Below are positions 48,297-58,200 of a DNA stretch of 64,000 nucleotides, in pieces (position 1 is the first letter of the stretch; every line of letters starts with the position of its first letter). Source of the stretch: Neckera pumila (Eukaryota > Streptophyta > Bryopsida > Hypnales > Neckeraceae). The translations under genes were made by a program, and so were the position numbers. The notes beneath the pieces are model-generated. The model was not told the DNA's origin. It saw nothing but the letters and a program-made list of their open reading frames with translations, and did no database searches. Location: the NCBI GenBank assembly GCA_963969595.1, contig OZ018416.1, forward strand, positions 22,336,065 to 22,400,064. Direction: 5' to 3'.

Positions 48297-50414
48297 ATGG
48301 CGCTGCTCCCAGCTTGCGCCATCGCTGGCGCACCATCATCGACTGCGCCTCCTCCTGCGCTCCTGTCGTTGCCGTCCGCCTCAGCCAAATTCGACGACTG
48401 CAGCTTCAGGATCTTTCGCGGGGCGAGATTTCGACCCCGCCACTCTCTCCCTGCACATTCCCAGGGTTTAGGGCGACAGGGGTATGTGCGGCGACGTGTG
48501 CTCGTTCGGAGTAGCGGCGATGGCGATGGCGACGGTGAGAACGAATTGAGCGAGAGTAATGGCGAGAGTAAGGAAGGGAAGGAGGCGAGTGCCAGTAATT
48601 CCGGAAGAGTGGACGTGGAGATTTCGCCCTCCGTGATGAAGCAGTTGGAAGCTGTGACGAAAAAGGACGCCACGAGTAAGAGCGGCGGCTTGACGATGAC
48701 TGGGCTTGTGGAGATTTTGGAAGAGGTGGTGAAGTCAGGGGGAGGCGAGAAGAGCAGTAGTAGTGGCTTGAGTTTGATCGAGCAGAACATGAAGAAGAGG
48801 CGAGAGCGGTTCGAGAGTGATGAGAAACCGAAACCCACGGTACCGCTCTCCTTCGACGTGGAAGCCCGAAACGACGAGAATCGCTTCGATGGCGCCTACT
48901 TCGCACGCCTGGAGGATCTTGGCGATGAGCCATTGGAGATTAACACGTTGGACGACTTCTACCCTGCTTTTATCATTCTCATGACCGACGCGTTGCTTGA
49001 ACTTGGCGATTTGATGAAAATGTTAGGCGACGGGGAGTTTTTCTCCACACAAGCCATGTTGCGCGCTTCGCCTGTTCCAAAAGCGGCCTCTACCTTGAAA
49101 ACCTTTCCCGAGGATATCCAGTTGCGCAGATCGCTCAACAACATTCTCGTGTACGTGCAATCTCTAGGGTTTTACATTTCTTCCATGTTCACCGGTCCGG
49201 ACGGCTTCTCTCTTAATTCGGACGAGAGCTTGACCATTGAAGCGGATTTACTGTATAATATGTATTATAAGTATAAGCACAAGGAGACGCTCACCGTACC
49301 GTTGGATGAGACGGAGCTTCTGGAGCATGCGGTGACTGGCCATGGGTTTGAGCCTTCCGGTAAGGCGGTGAAGTGTCGGCAGGGGTTGATCTTCTCTGGC
49401 AATTGGAGAACGGCGCCATCGCTTGCTCGTCAGGCTATGCAGAAAGTGTTGGACGCGAAATTTGAAGGACTCGTTGCAATCTTGTTAGATAAAGTGCCGG
49501 AAACAAATGCCAGTGGCGTTCTCGTTGCACACAAGCATGAGCTTTTGTCGTTCACGTTCGCAGAGAAGGGAGATGTCGTACTTGCCAGTGGCCTTGTATT
49601 TGGTGTTGTGCTGGGGGCCCTGCAGTTTGCAAATGCAGATGTAGCGTTTGATGAGGTGAATTTCCAAGGGGCTCTTGTGCCGCTGGGAATGTTTGGGGTA
49701 ACTGCCAGTGGATGGTTAGCTAGAAAGGCAGTGGCTGCGTTGTACAATGTCTCCCACATGGTTAGGTTGCCGTTCTCGTTACCAGTTCCACATCTAGGTT
49801 CGTTTAGTACAGTCGTTCTCTACAAGGGTTGTTTACCCGAGCGAACTTCCCTATTAGACCTCTCTTTATCAAGCACCTTCGCTTCTTTGGCCATTTCAGG
49901 AGCTCTCATTGGCGCTAGTTTCACTCGAGGAGAAAACTCAACGGCAGTGGCTGATTTTCAAGGCTTGCTGTTGGTACCAGAGCAATTGTTCAGATATTCC
50001 AGCGCTTTCACATGGCTACTCCACAAGCTTTCTATTGCAACTTTAAGTGGCGAAATGGGCGAGGATTTGAATCTGGTGCTTAGTCCTCTGGCATTAGCAG
50101 GTGTACTAGGTCTTCATTCCTCAGCCTTGGGGTTGCTCCCGGTTGGTATACTCGACGGGGGCCGCATCATGACTGCGATTTTCGGCCGAGGTGTGCAGCA
50201 TGTGGTGACGTCGATTGTGTTTTTTCTCATGGCGGTATCGTTGGCTGTGAACGAGCCTTGGTTGGCACTCGCGTGGGTTGTAGGTACGACTCCAGCGTTG
50301 ATGGATGACTGGTTCCAAATTGACGAGGCCACACAACCCAGCTTCATTCGGAAGGCTTTGGGATTAGCAATGGTAGTCGCTGCTGTTGGTGCTTTTGTTC
50401 CAAAGCTATCGTGA
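48297..50414 (+). CDS. EGY3: EGY3-like chloroplast site-2-protease homologue, catalytic HExxH lost
   Basis: A single-exon gene of 705 aa. The start is the first in-frame ATG; the upstream in-frame GTG at 48285 is not a plant start. Residues 1 to about 75 look like a chloroplast transit peptide (Ala/Ser/Pro-rich, then RRRVLVRSS). An acidic low-complexity part follows, then the EGY GNWR region (about 366), then several hydrophobic segments of an M50-type domain. At about 472-480, where EGY1/EGY2 have HExxH, the sequence is LARKAVAAL, with LPFSLPVPHLGSF after it. The last motif is LLPVGILDGGR (Asp about 620), retained, as in EGY3. It is therefore probably not a zinc protease. EGY3 is a plastid-membrane protein linked to heat and stress responses. 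Leader and promoter are a copy of those of the EXS gene. It is convergent with TIN1. Confidence 0.82.
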   Translation: MALLPACAIAGAPSSTAPPPALLSLPSASAKFDDCSFRIFRGARFRPRHSLPAHSQGLGRQGYVRRRVLVRSSGDGDGDGENELSESNGESKEGKEASASNSGRVDVEISPSVMKQLEAVTKKDATSKSGGLTMTGLVEILEEVVKSGGGEKSSSSGLSLIEQNMKKRRERFESDEKPKPTVPLSFDVEARNDENRFDGAYFARLEDLGDEPLEINTLDDFYPAFIILMTDALLELGDLMKMLGDGEFFSTQAMLRASPVPKAASTLKTFPEDIQLRRSLNNILVYVQSLGFYISSMFTGPDGFSLNSDESLTIEADLLYNMYYKYKHKETLTVPLDETELLEHAVTGHGFEPSGKAVKCRQGLIFSGNWRTAPSLARQAMQKVLDAKFEGLVAILLDKVPETNASGVLVAHKHELLSFTFAEKGDVVLASGLVFGVVLGALQFANADVAFDEVNFQGALVPLGMFGVTASGWLARKAVAALYNVSHMVRLPFSLPVPHLGSFSTVVLYKGCLPERTSLLDLSLSSTFASLAISGALIGASFTRGENSTAVADFQGLLLVPEQLFRYSSAFTWLLHKLSIATLSGEMGEDLNLVLSPLALAGVLGLHSSALGLLPVGILDGGRIMTAIFGRGVQHVVTSIVFFLMAVSLAVNEPWLALAWVVGTTPALMDDWFQIDEATQPSFIRKALGLAMVVAAVGAFVPKLS

Positions 50415-51332
50415 TGGAGTTGGATTTTGTACTTATATTTGTCGAGCCCACATTTTTTTGCCCCTTCACAGGAGTTTCTGGAATTCAAGCATTTTAAAGT
50501 GGAAGGTGGTACAGAGCAGAATTTTATGGAACAGGGAACAGCCAGCAAGTGCCAGAGTGCATTTGTGGACAGTATTTGTGTGATAGTGTTCATATTGGAC
50601 CCCATTGGGATTAGCATCCATGAAGGATATATTGTATGATCATACCACTGTCGTTTCTCCGTTTGTTTGAAGAGTTTGAACTGTGAGATCTACTGTCTTA
50701 TGTCGCTGGTTTGAGGTTTGGGAGGTTGATTACGATGCCGAGTCCCAATGCGCTGAGGAGAAATTACCTCGTTTTTATTATGTACTCCTTATATGTTTGT
50801 GGTCCCGACTCCCTCTTACTTCAAGAGGCAGCGTGTAAAATAGTCTACTCATGATCAAATCCAGAGTGATTTAGGGGCATGTGTTTATTTCGTATAATAA
50901 ACTTCTTTCCTCAATTAGCACTGGCTTGTGATCTTTTACTGTTACTTTTGGTCCATTCAAAAAGCAGCCCATTGGTGGCAAAAGTAGGTGTCCATAGGCC
51001 ACAATTAGACTGCAAATAACTCGATTTGACCCTCACATGGTAATTAGTTTTGTACATTTGAACATGATGGTACAATTGCTTTATAAAGATATCTATTTTA
51101 CAAATTTGGACATTGTCACCCCAACATTAAAATCTTAAAAGAGAATATTTTGGAACTTTTTTTGGAGATGCTTGTTGAAGGAAAGATGTGAGTATGGATA
51201 ATTTCCTACATATCTATACAATTGAATTTATCACCAATGTTTTTCAATCAGTTACTATATAATTCTTTGAATATTAAATGAAACAATTCATCAAAAATGG
51301 AGTTTTGTTTTTTTTAAATTGAAATTTGGTAC
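50415..51332 (+). other. EGY3-like gene 3' UTR and flank
   Basis: Probable 3' UTR. A polyadenylation-like ATAATAAAC lies at about 50895-50903 after a T-rich stretch. Beyond about 50930 the sequence becomes AT-rich intergenic DNA without coding potential. Confidence 0.45.
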
Positions 51333-51777
51333 AGTAGAACTTCTCTAGTTTTGTTTTTTATACTACTTTCTAGATTAAATACTTGAAATTGGCTCCACCC
51401 ACGAACCTCTCTTAGCACTAAGAGAATATATAAGGTAGGAGGTTCTTAAACCGCTCGGGCTCTAAAATTGCCCACTTCCTCAATGTTCACTACTTGTACA
51501 TGTTGCTTTTGCAATGTACAAGCAGTGAACATTTGAGGAGGTGGGTGATTTTAGAGCCCTCTAAAGCGTCAAAATTTTGAACTTCAGAAATTCATAACTA
51601 ATTCCACAAAGCTCCAAAAAATATGAAACGACTTGGGTTGAATGCCAATTTCATTTGTCTTTGAAGGAAAGTTTACTGAAAAATATTTCTTCAAATTGTT
51701 TCACCTCCCCAAAATTCAGTTTCAAGTTTTAAGTGGGCGCTTTAGGGACCTCCTACCTTAGTAAGAGAGGTTCTACT
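51333..51777. mobile_element. MITE with nested inverted repeats, superfamily unknown
   Basis: The outer ends are AGTAGAACTTCTCT and AGAGAGGTTCTACT. A second pair is GGTAGGAGGTTC and GACCTCCTACC. An inner hairpin (about 51468-51570) pairs GCTCTAAAATTGCCCAC with GTGGGTGATTTTAGAGC around a short loop. The nested structure and lack of ORFs suggest a fold-back element between the convergent EGY3-like and TIN1 genes. A target-site duplication was not resolved. Confidence 0.55.
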
Positions 51778-52130
51778 ATATGCTTGATTGGGATTGTGTA
51801 AGAATTGAATGTTAATTGTACAAGATAAAAATGCCAATTGTATTCTATATTACGCAAATATTTTGAATGGTACAATAAGAAGTTTGTAAGATTATTGAAC
51901 CCAACTGTACACGTTACACTCCTTTGGACTCTAATCTGTAAGGTAAAATCAATGCTTTCTTTTCAGCTTTCACGGCAAATGTAAATCAACAACAGAAGAC
52001 ATGCACAAGGAACCAGTGAAGTCCTCAGATCCAGACAATGAAATTAAGTTGTTGCCACACAATTTGAGCAGCATTATACAAAGTGAATAATATGTGTACA
52101 GATATGGCAAAGGGATTGCAAGAATCAATT
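51778..52130 (-). other. TIN1 3' flank
   Basis: AT-rich sequence immediately downstream of the TIN1 stop codon, most likely its 3' UTR. On the minus strand, AATAAT-like signals are present near 52085. No other feature was seen. Confidence 0.4.
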
Positions 52131-55100
52131 CTAAATTCCATCTAAATCAACATCCAGAGTCATGGCCCCTGGAGGCATCAAAATGGGAGGCGCTTTCATT
52201 GTGAAATTTCCCTCCAGAAAATCAGGAGAGATTGCGATTGTTGAAAGAACAGGCTCTGACTGCTGAACCCGAATAGGCGTCAATTTCCTCCCCTCAACCA
52301 TTGTCAAAAGCTCAAACTGCAACCGCTCCACATGGGGCTTAGTTGCCCACGCTGGCCAAAACTCCTCATCCTGGAGCACATCTTTATCCACAGCTTTCAT
52401 AACCTCAAAATCAATTTGAACAAAACTAGCTGCAGAAATCTTGGCCTTCAGCAGCTGGAAAGAGCCTCGCTTGTAAGCCTCCGGACCCAACGTCTTGATC
52501 AGTAATTCTTCCAAGCCTGCTAGTTTGGTCATGTTGATGGCAGGAAGAGGCCACATGTATAAATCTTCAATGTTCTCTGTCAAGGCTAAGCTTCCATAAG
52601 GCACTATATCGTCTGCTTTCTTGGTCACTGAAGATGTGACCTCAATGGCTCCGGACCCTAGCCTTTTCACCTTCAGTCTCCCACCACTTGCCTCTTCAGG
52701 CGTCTTGACGGCCGTTAACGAGGTGGGGCTGACAATCCGGAGAGTCAGCAACGGTTTCCCTTCTCCACGAGATGCGGATCGAAGGCGAGCAGCCAGAGCA
52801 ACCAAACTAGCAGCGAGCCCCTCTTCTGAAGCTCTGGTGAGGGGTAGTGGCAACTGCAAGGGTCGTGAAAGGCTCACTTCCCGAGCTCCTTGGACTGACA
52901 CCACAGCTCCATCGGCTAACAACACTCTCTTCAACACCCCTGCATCTACATCGTGCTGTAACCTTCAACTGTTAGATACGAGCATAAAATAATCACAAGT
53001 ATAGGCGCTCACAGTAGAAATAGTACTACACTACCACAAAATGTTTCCACAAACGAAGTAAGGTGCCACAATCTCCCAGCTTTCACAGCTACTCCAGAGA
53101 GTAAGCGAAATCATAAAATAAATAGTATGCTATTAAAGTATAATAGCTTTCCAATTTGTTTTCGGTATGGCCTGTGCTGCTGAGAACTACAAGGGCCACC
53201 AACGCAGAGCAACTTTCAAATTCAAGAATTCTAAGCCGATAAGTCAAATAGTGCGAAACCAAGTCCGTGCAACCCTACTTTGCTGAGAGCTTTCCAATCT
53301 GTTTTCTCAGACTTAGCAAGTGCTTCTGATTATTCAATACCAAAGCAAGATACAAGAAAGGACATTTGAGGCGCTTACCGGCATAGAAAGTCGCAACTCC
53401 TCTGCATCTTGGATCCAAATATCTACAGGTCCTGCAACCTCAAACGGTGATAAAGTAGCAGCAAAAGCTTCAGGATGCCACACATTGACTGCCCCCTCCT
53501 TCTTGACCTCAGGTTCACCACCTTCACCGTCTACAGGAACACTACCGGGAATAAGAAGCTCTTGCAGATATTGCCAAGAGGTCACCTCCTCCGAAAGTCG
53601 CAAAGGAATAACAATACTACCAACCTGGATGTCAAATTCGTATATAAGGGTTTGCCCAATTTTGGCATCCCGTGTGTCTATGCTACCTAACTTCACCTCA
53701 TCTGCCTTCCATCCCATTCGCTGCTTAAGCAGGTCGAGAGTGTCCTGTATCAACCACCGAAAAACATTCAGCTGCAAGATCATCCTACTCGTCTCAAAAG
53801 TATGAAGAAAAATCAGATTATGGCTTGCTCGCGTTAAAAAACTTCACTGTCTCGGAATTGGTTGCATCCACGTACTTGCAATTCAGCTTGAGATCTAAAT
53901 TCATCTCATGAAAGAATATTCAAGATTTGGAGAAACGCAAGTTTCACACGAGAAAAATGGCACTACATGATGAGCAAAATACTCAAATTTACGTAGTTCT
54001 AGACCGAATCACTGTCTAAACATAATATAGTTAAAATGCCAGGCAACCGTTAGGCCATTAACTAAACTGCTGCACCGTCAATTGTTGATAGAGAAATATT
54101 TGGACACAATCAAAGTGGCTCAAAAACACTAGAAATCTTCTTTAAACATTCAAAATAAACCAGAAAATAAAAATATTACTCATTACATAACCATTGAAAT
54201 TTTTCTTGGCGATGTTTTGTGCCATTGTCTAGAAGCAGTTAAATTTGAGTGAAAGTGATTCTGGTTGCATGTCAGTAATAATCCTTAGTCTCGCAAAATC
54301 ACGCCACAGAGGAAGTAACACTACCCTGAAACAAACAAACTCCATTTTCCTTCTCATCAAAAAAACATGACAAAAGCCAACAGGAATTTAACTCGAATTC
54401 AACAAAATTCCCGCGTTGGAAGCTTCAGATCCCCACCAATACTGTCAAGAGACCACTATGGGCTAGAGACACGATCCATTCGAGACGGGGCGTAACCCTA
54501 TACAAAAACTAGGAGAAGGTGATGACTAGCAACTAAAAAGTAATGGTGGGGATTTCTTCCCCCTACAGTATCATAAGCCCAAATGTGCCCTTTCTCCAGA
54601 GAAATCGACATATCTACTTCAATTCTCTGCCTCTGGTATAGATCAAACTTTTTTGAGTAATGTCATCATCAGAGAATTAGAGTGAAGCATATTCCAATCC
54701 ACAGCAAAACGAAAGCCAATTGCTTATATTTGCATTGCAACAAAAAGTCCTTCGGATTCTCTTTCCAAGACAATCCAAGTAAAGAACGACAATATCTCAC
54801 ACGATTCAAAACATCAAAGATTATTAAGGTCCATTAGCAATTGGTGTAACAAGTGATGTTCGTAAAGTGAATCTCGCCCAAGAGTAAATCTAAATTTCCT
54901 CCCAAACACCAAGAGCAAATAGACCTCTACTCTTGCAATTCACGCCACAGAGAGGAAGTAACACTACTAAGTCAGCCAGAAAACCATCATCTACGTTCCG
55001 TATTATGCCAAACCCACAGAAATTCACCTCAAATTTGCTACTCCACCAATTGAGAATTTTACACTCACCGACACGGCTTTCAAGGCCGACGCCGGAGTCT

Positions 55101-55197
55101 CTCCGGCTTTCAAAACAGGCGCCATTTCAGCCCTGACGGCGCCGATCAACAAAAGCGCAGCTAGGAACGCCACCCTCCCACCCCATCGGGGCTCCAT
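52131..55197 (-). CDS. TIN1: TUNICAMYCIN INDUCED 1 (TIN1)-type ER protein
   Basis: A plant-specific endoplasmic-reticulum protein induced by the unfolded-protein response; Arabidopsis TIN1 affects pollen surface formation. Three exons: 55028-55197, 53379-53784 and 52131-52955, 1401 nt in phase, 466 aa. The N-terminus MEPRWGG then VAFLAALLLIGAVRA (residues 9-23) is a signal peptide. Family signatures: VSVKFSIGGVANL, VFRWLIQDTLDLLKQR, the IDTRDAKIG stretch, FEVAGPVDIWIQDAEELRL, HDVDAGVLKRVLLADGA, RPLQLPLPL, MWPLPAIN and KRGSFQLLKA. There is no ER-retention tetrapeptide: the C-terminus is DVDLDGI. Exon 2 is joined at an acceptor (GAGTAG) just before MILQLNVF; a TTGCAG nine bases further in would break the phase. 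The gene is convergent with the EGY3-like gene. Confidence 0.9.
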
Positions 55198-55429
55198 GGC
55201 GATCCGCCAATTCAGCACAACTGCTTGTAACCCTAACAATTCCTGTGAAGGAAAAAGGCAAATCCTGTGAAGATCGCTCTACAATGCAGGGATGCAACAA
55301 CAGAGGCACACACAAGCCTAAATAGGAAATCTAAACCTTGAAACCTTAAAACCTTGAAAACCAAAATCGAAAACCATAAACTGACGGGCTTTGAAGGTAC
55401 GTGCTTCTGGAGCTCTCTAGAGACGAGGA

Positions 55430-55510
55430 AGACGATGACGTGGCGGTCTCGTCGGGAGTCTTGTGTCAGCCAATCATGGGATCTCGAGTCTCCATTCAGC
55501 CAATCACAAG
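55430..55510 (-). promoter_or_regulatory. Candidate unfolded-protein-response element with CCAAT boxes upstream of TIN1
   Basis: TGACGTGG at 55436-55443 matches the plant UPRE core bound by bZIP60/bZIP28-type factors. On the minus strand the same site reads CCACGTCATCG, combining the CCACG half of ERSE with TCATCG. Two CCAAT boxes (55470-55474 and 55500-55504) lie close by, in the sense read on the plus strand. The cluster is about 240-310 bp upstream of the TIN1 ATG. ERSE spacing (CCAAT, 9-10 nt, CACG) is not met, so the call rests on the UPRE. Confidence 0.55.
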
Positions 55511-55808
55511 GGGCTCTGCAAGTCTGCAGTGTGCCCGTGATCTCCTTTTCACCGTGAAAGGACGAGGGCCCATAACCGTGCAGCTGATTTCACTTCTTCT
55601 TTTCTTTTGTTAGGATGGCGATCACTTAAAATTTGCTGTCACGAATGCTCTCACGAATGCAAGCTTCGTATTCGTTTACAACACCTACAGGATCACGATT
55701 GCCAAGCTAGAGTCCGGGATCATTTTGATTCTTTGATTTTGTTGCCTTGTAGCTCGGTCTGTGTAGCAACGTCCTCGTGGCACTATTGGGGCAACAGTTC
55801 TAGTCTGA

Positions 55809-56071
55809 GAGCATCCCCACCAATCTGTTCTCTATCCCTAAACTTGAAGTCTCAAAGCAGTCAACCTTGACTTTATACAGATGAGACCTCGCGAGTTCTC
55901 TAAAAGAACCTCTGGATACAGAATTTGGTGAGAGTTTTACAGAATTCTGTATAATTTACGGATATAGGATTTAGAAAAAGGTTGGTGCGATGAGATTTCT
56001 GTATCCCTGTCTGCATCTCAGGTCTTCTTCCCTAAACTTTTAGGGAAACGGAACTCCCGGTGGGAATGCTC
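55809..56071. mobile_element. PIF/Harbinger-like MITE, 263 bp
   Basis: Inverted ends GAGCATCCCCACC and GGTGGGAATGCTC with TGA direct repeats (55806-55808 and 56072-56074). The ends match the class at 25040 and 28370, but the interior differs (GAATTCTGTATAATTTACGG around the middle), so it is a separate subfamily. Confidence 0.65.
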
Positions 56072-56482
56072 TGACCTGCCACCAATTTCTTCAAGACCTG
56101 GAATGCCCTTCAATCCACCACGTTGGCGGTGGACTTCTTTTCATGTCGCCACGTGTCCAGCCTCATCCAATTGTCCAACTGCCAGTGTACTCTCCCTATC
56201 CAGGGACACCTCCCTCCAAGCCCCCTTCTAGTTCTAGACCGGTGTCCTCTTGGAAACTCTCTGGAGTATGCTATTATTTGGATTCTACAAAAACAGGTGT
56301 TCCTAGAGACTAACAGGAACACTCCAAGATAACACAACTTTATACATAGTTGTTCTCTTTCACTAGAGTTATAAAGAAATTAAAATTGCGTACACAAGGA
56401 GATGCTTATATTGATTGATATATACTAGTTCCCCTTTGATAATAAAAATAAAAACTAACAATTTTTTTCACTAGTGAGTATC

Positions 56483-58200
56483 CTAGTAGCAAGAACCCTT
56501 GCAAACATGTCTTTGGCAACCGGGACAAGCTTGATTTGTCCACTTCCCGCACAAAACACAATTTGCTCTTTTATTGCCCATACTCTTTGTGCCTTGTGCC
56601 GTTGCTACATGTGATGACAAAGTAGAGTATCTTTGGGTCTATCTTGCCAAATTAGCGACCAAGTCCTTTGCCAACTGCATTTGGAAACTTAGGTGAGTCA
56701 AGGACTCCTCCAAAAACCTAAAACTAGTGTCACTATGAATAATCCACGCATTGCATACAGTTGTATCCAACAAATAGAAAAACAATCTATGCTACCATTT
56801 ATGACTTCTAGTGAGACATGTGTACCACCCCTTGAGTTGGTCGGCAATGTCTACCCCCCTCATGTTCTCTATGTACTGCAAATGCATAGGCTTGGTCACT
56901 ATTTTTTTTCCCCTCTAATTTTCCAGTATACAAATTGTCATGGTTCCGGTCATGAAATAGGCTCCGCATGTGTAGACAAGAGAACAACAGCATTTTGTCT
57001 TTCCAAACTGCGCAACATATATTTCCCTCTTCATGCATTTGATAATCAATCCACCTATAGTCCTTTTTTTTGGTTACCTCTCTTGCAAACAAAGCCTTAG
57101 GAACATATTTTCTATTTGCTCTCAAGGTACTCGTTGCCATGATGCCTTCCTTCTATAAATCAAGGAATAGGGGAATTGAAGTGAAGAAGTTATCTGTTGT
57201 TACAATAACCCCCTTCCATCTAAATCCTTCAATAGATGCTTGACAACATGTCACCCTTGAAGGCCATCACCTTTACCACCATGTACAGGGGCATTTTCCA
57301 TGAACATGTCTTCTTCATGACTACCATCACTTTCCATGTCCTCATCATGGGGATTCCCTTCCCTTCTATAGTACACCTGGAAATTCCACACATACTTTAA
57401 TAAAGCACCGGCCGCCGCCCACACTTTGATGCCGAAACGAATGGGTTTTTTGGGCATGTATTGACGGATGGGACTGTATTTTCCCTTGTACATAACCATG
57501 CTTCATCAACAGTAAGTTGTTGATTTGGTGATCACATGGCCTTGAATTTATCACAAACTTCGTCTACCATCCAGCAGACTTTGTGAAGTTTATCATACGT
57601 TGGGATTTTTTGATCTCTAACATGTTCTTCAGCCATTGCCACATGCAAACACCTTGTTATAACTTCAAATCTATCTCACTTCATAATTTGTGATATAATG
57701 TGGCAATGGAAAAGTGCCTCTTGCTTGGACCAGTAAAGGCGACGGTTTGGCAATTTTTTAATACCCATATAAGGACATATTGAGAGATAGACTTGCAACT
57801 TTGGAAGAGTAAATGGTGTCCACTCTATCCCTCCATGTGTTCTTCCATCATCATATAAAACTTCGGAAGCATAGAAATTGGTCTCCCCAACAATTCTCTT
57901 CTACAGCTTCAGGGATCAAAATTTCTTGAATAAGCCAATGACGGAGGGCAAACAACCATATGGATTTGTACAACCAGGAGACAGAGATGTGAATGACAGA
58001 GAATCATGCTGGTAATGTGGTACATTAGATATCTACTTCTCAAGGGCAAATTGACTGAGCATAGGGTCTACATATTTGGCCTTTCCTTTCTCTGCTCTTG
58101 AATAGCAATGACTAGCAGTACCCTTGGTTCGTGATTATTTTTCCATTTGGCTTACAAGTCTGTACCAAGAATTGGAGCTCCGGGCAGACTCAAATTCCCA
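56483..58200 (-). pseudogene. Decayed piggyBac transposase (DDE_Tnp_1_7 plus C-terminal Cys-rich domain)
   Basis: On the minus strand several frames together follow a piggyBac transposase in order. RIVGETNFYA is near 57880. MGIKKLPNRRLYW is at about 57740-57780. RFEVITRCLHVA and YDKLHKVCWMVDEV follow. LTVDEAW has its Asp codon at 57505-57507. In the next frame comes YKGKYSPIRQYMPKKPIRFG. VTTDNFFTSIPLF has its Asp at 57192-57194. STLRANRKYVPK follows. MRGVDIADQLKG has Asp at 56849-56851 and 56840-56842. A Cys-rich tail (CVLCGK, CPGCQRHVCKGSC, about 56486-56562) ends at a TAG at 56483-56485. These correspond to the D268, D346, D447 and D450 positions of insect piggyBac. Several stops and at least two frameshifts show it is dead. 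Flanking TTAA termini were not found. Confidence 0.88.
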
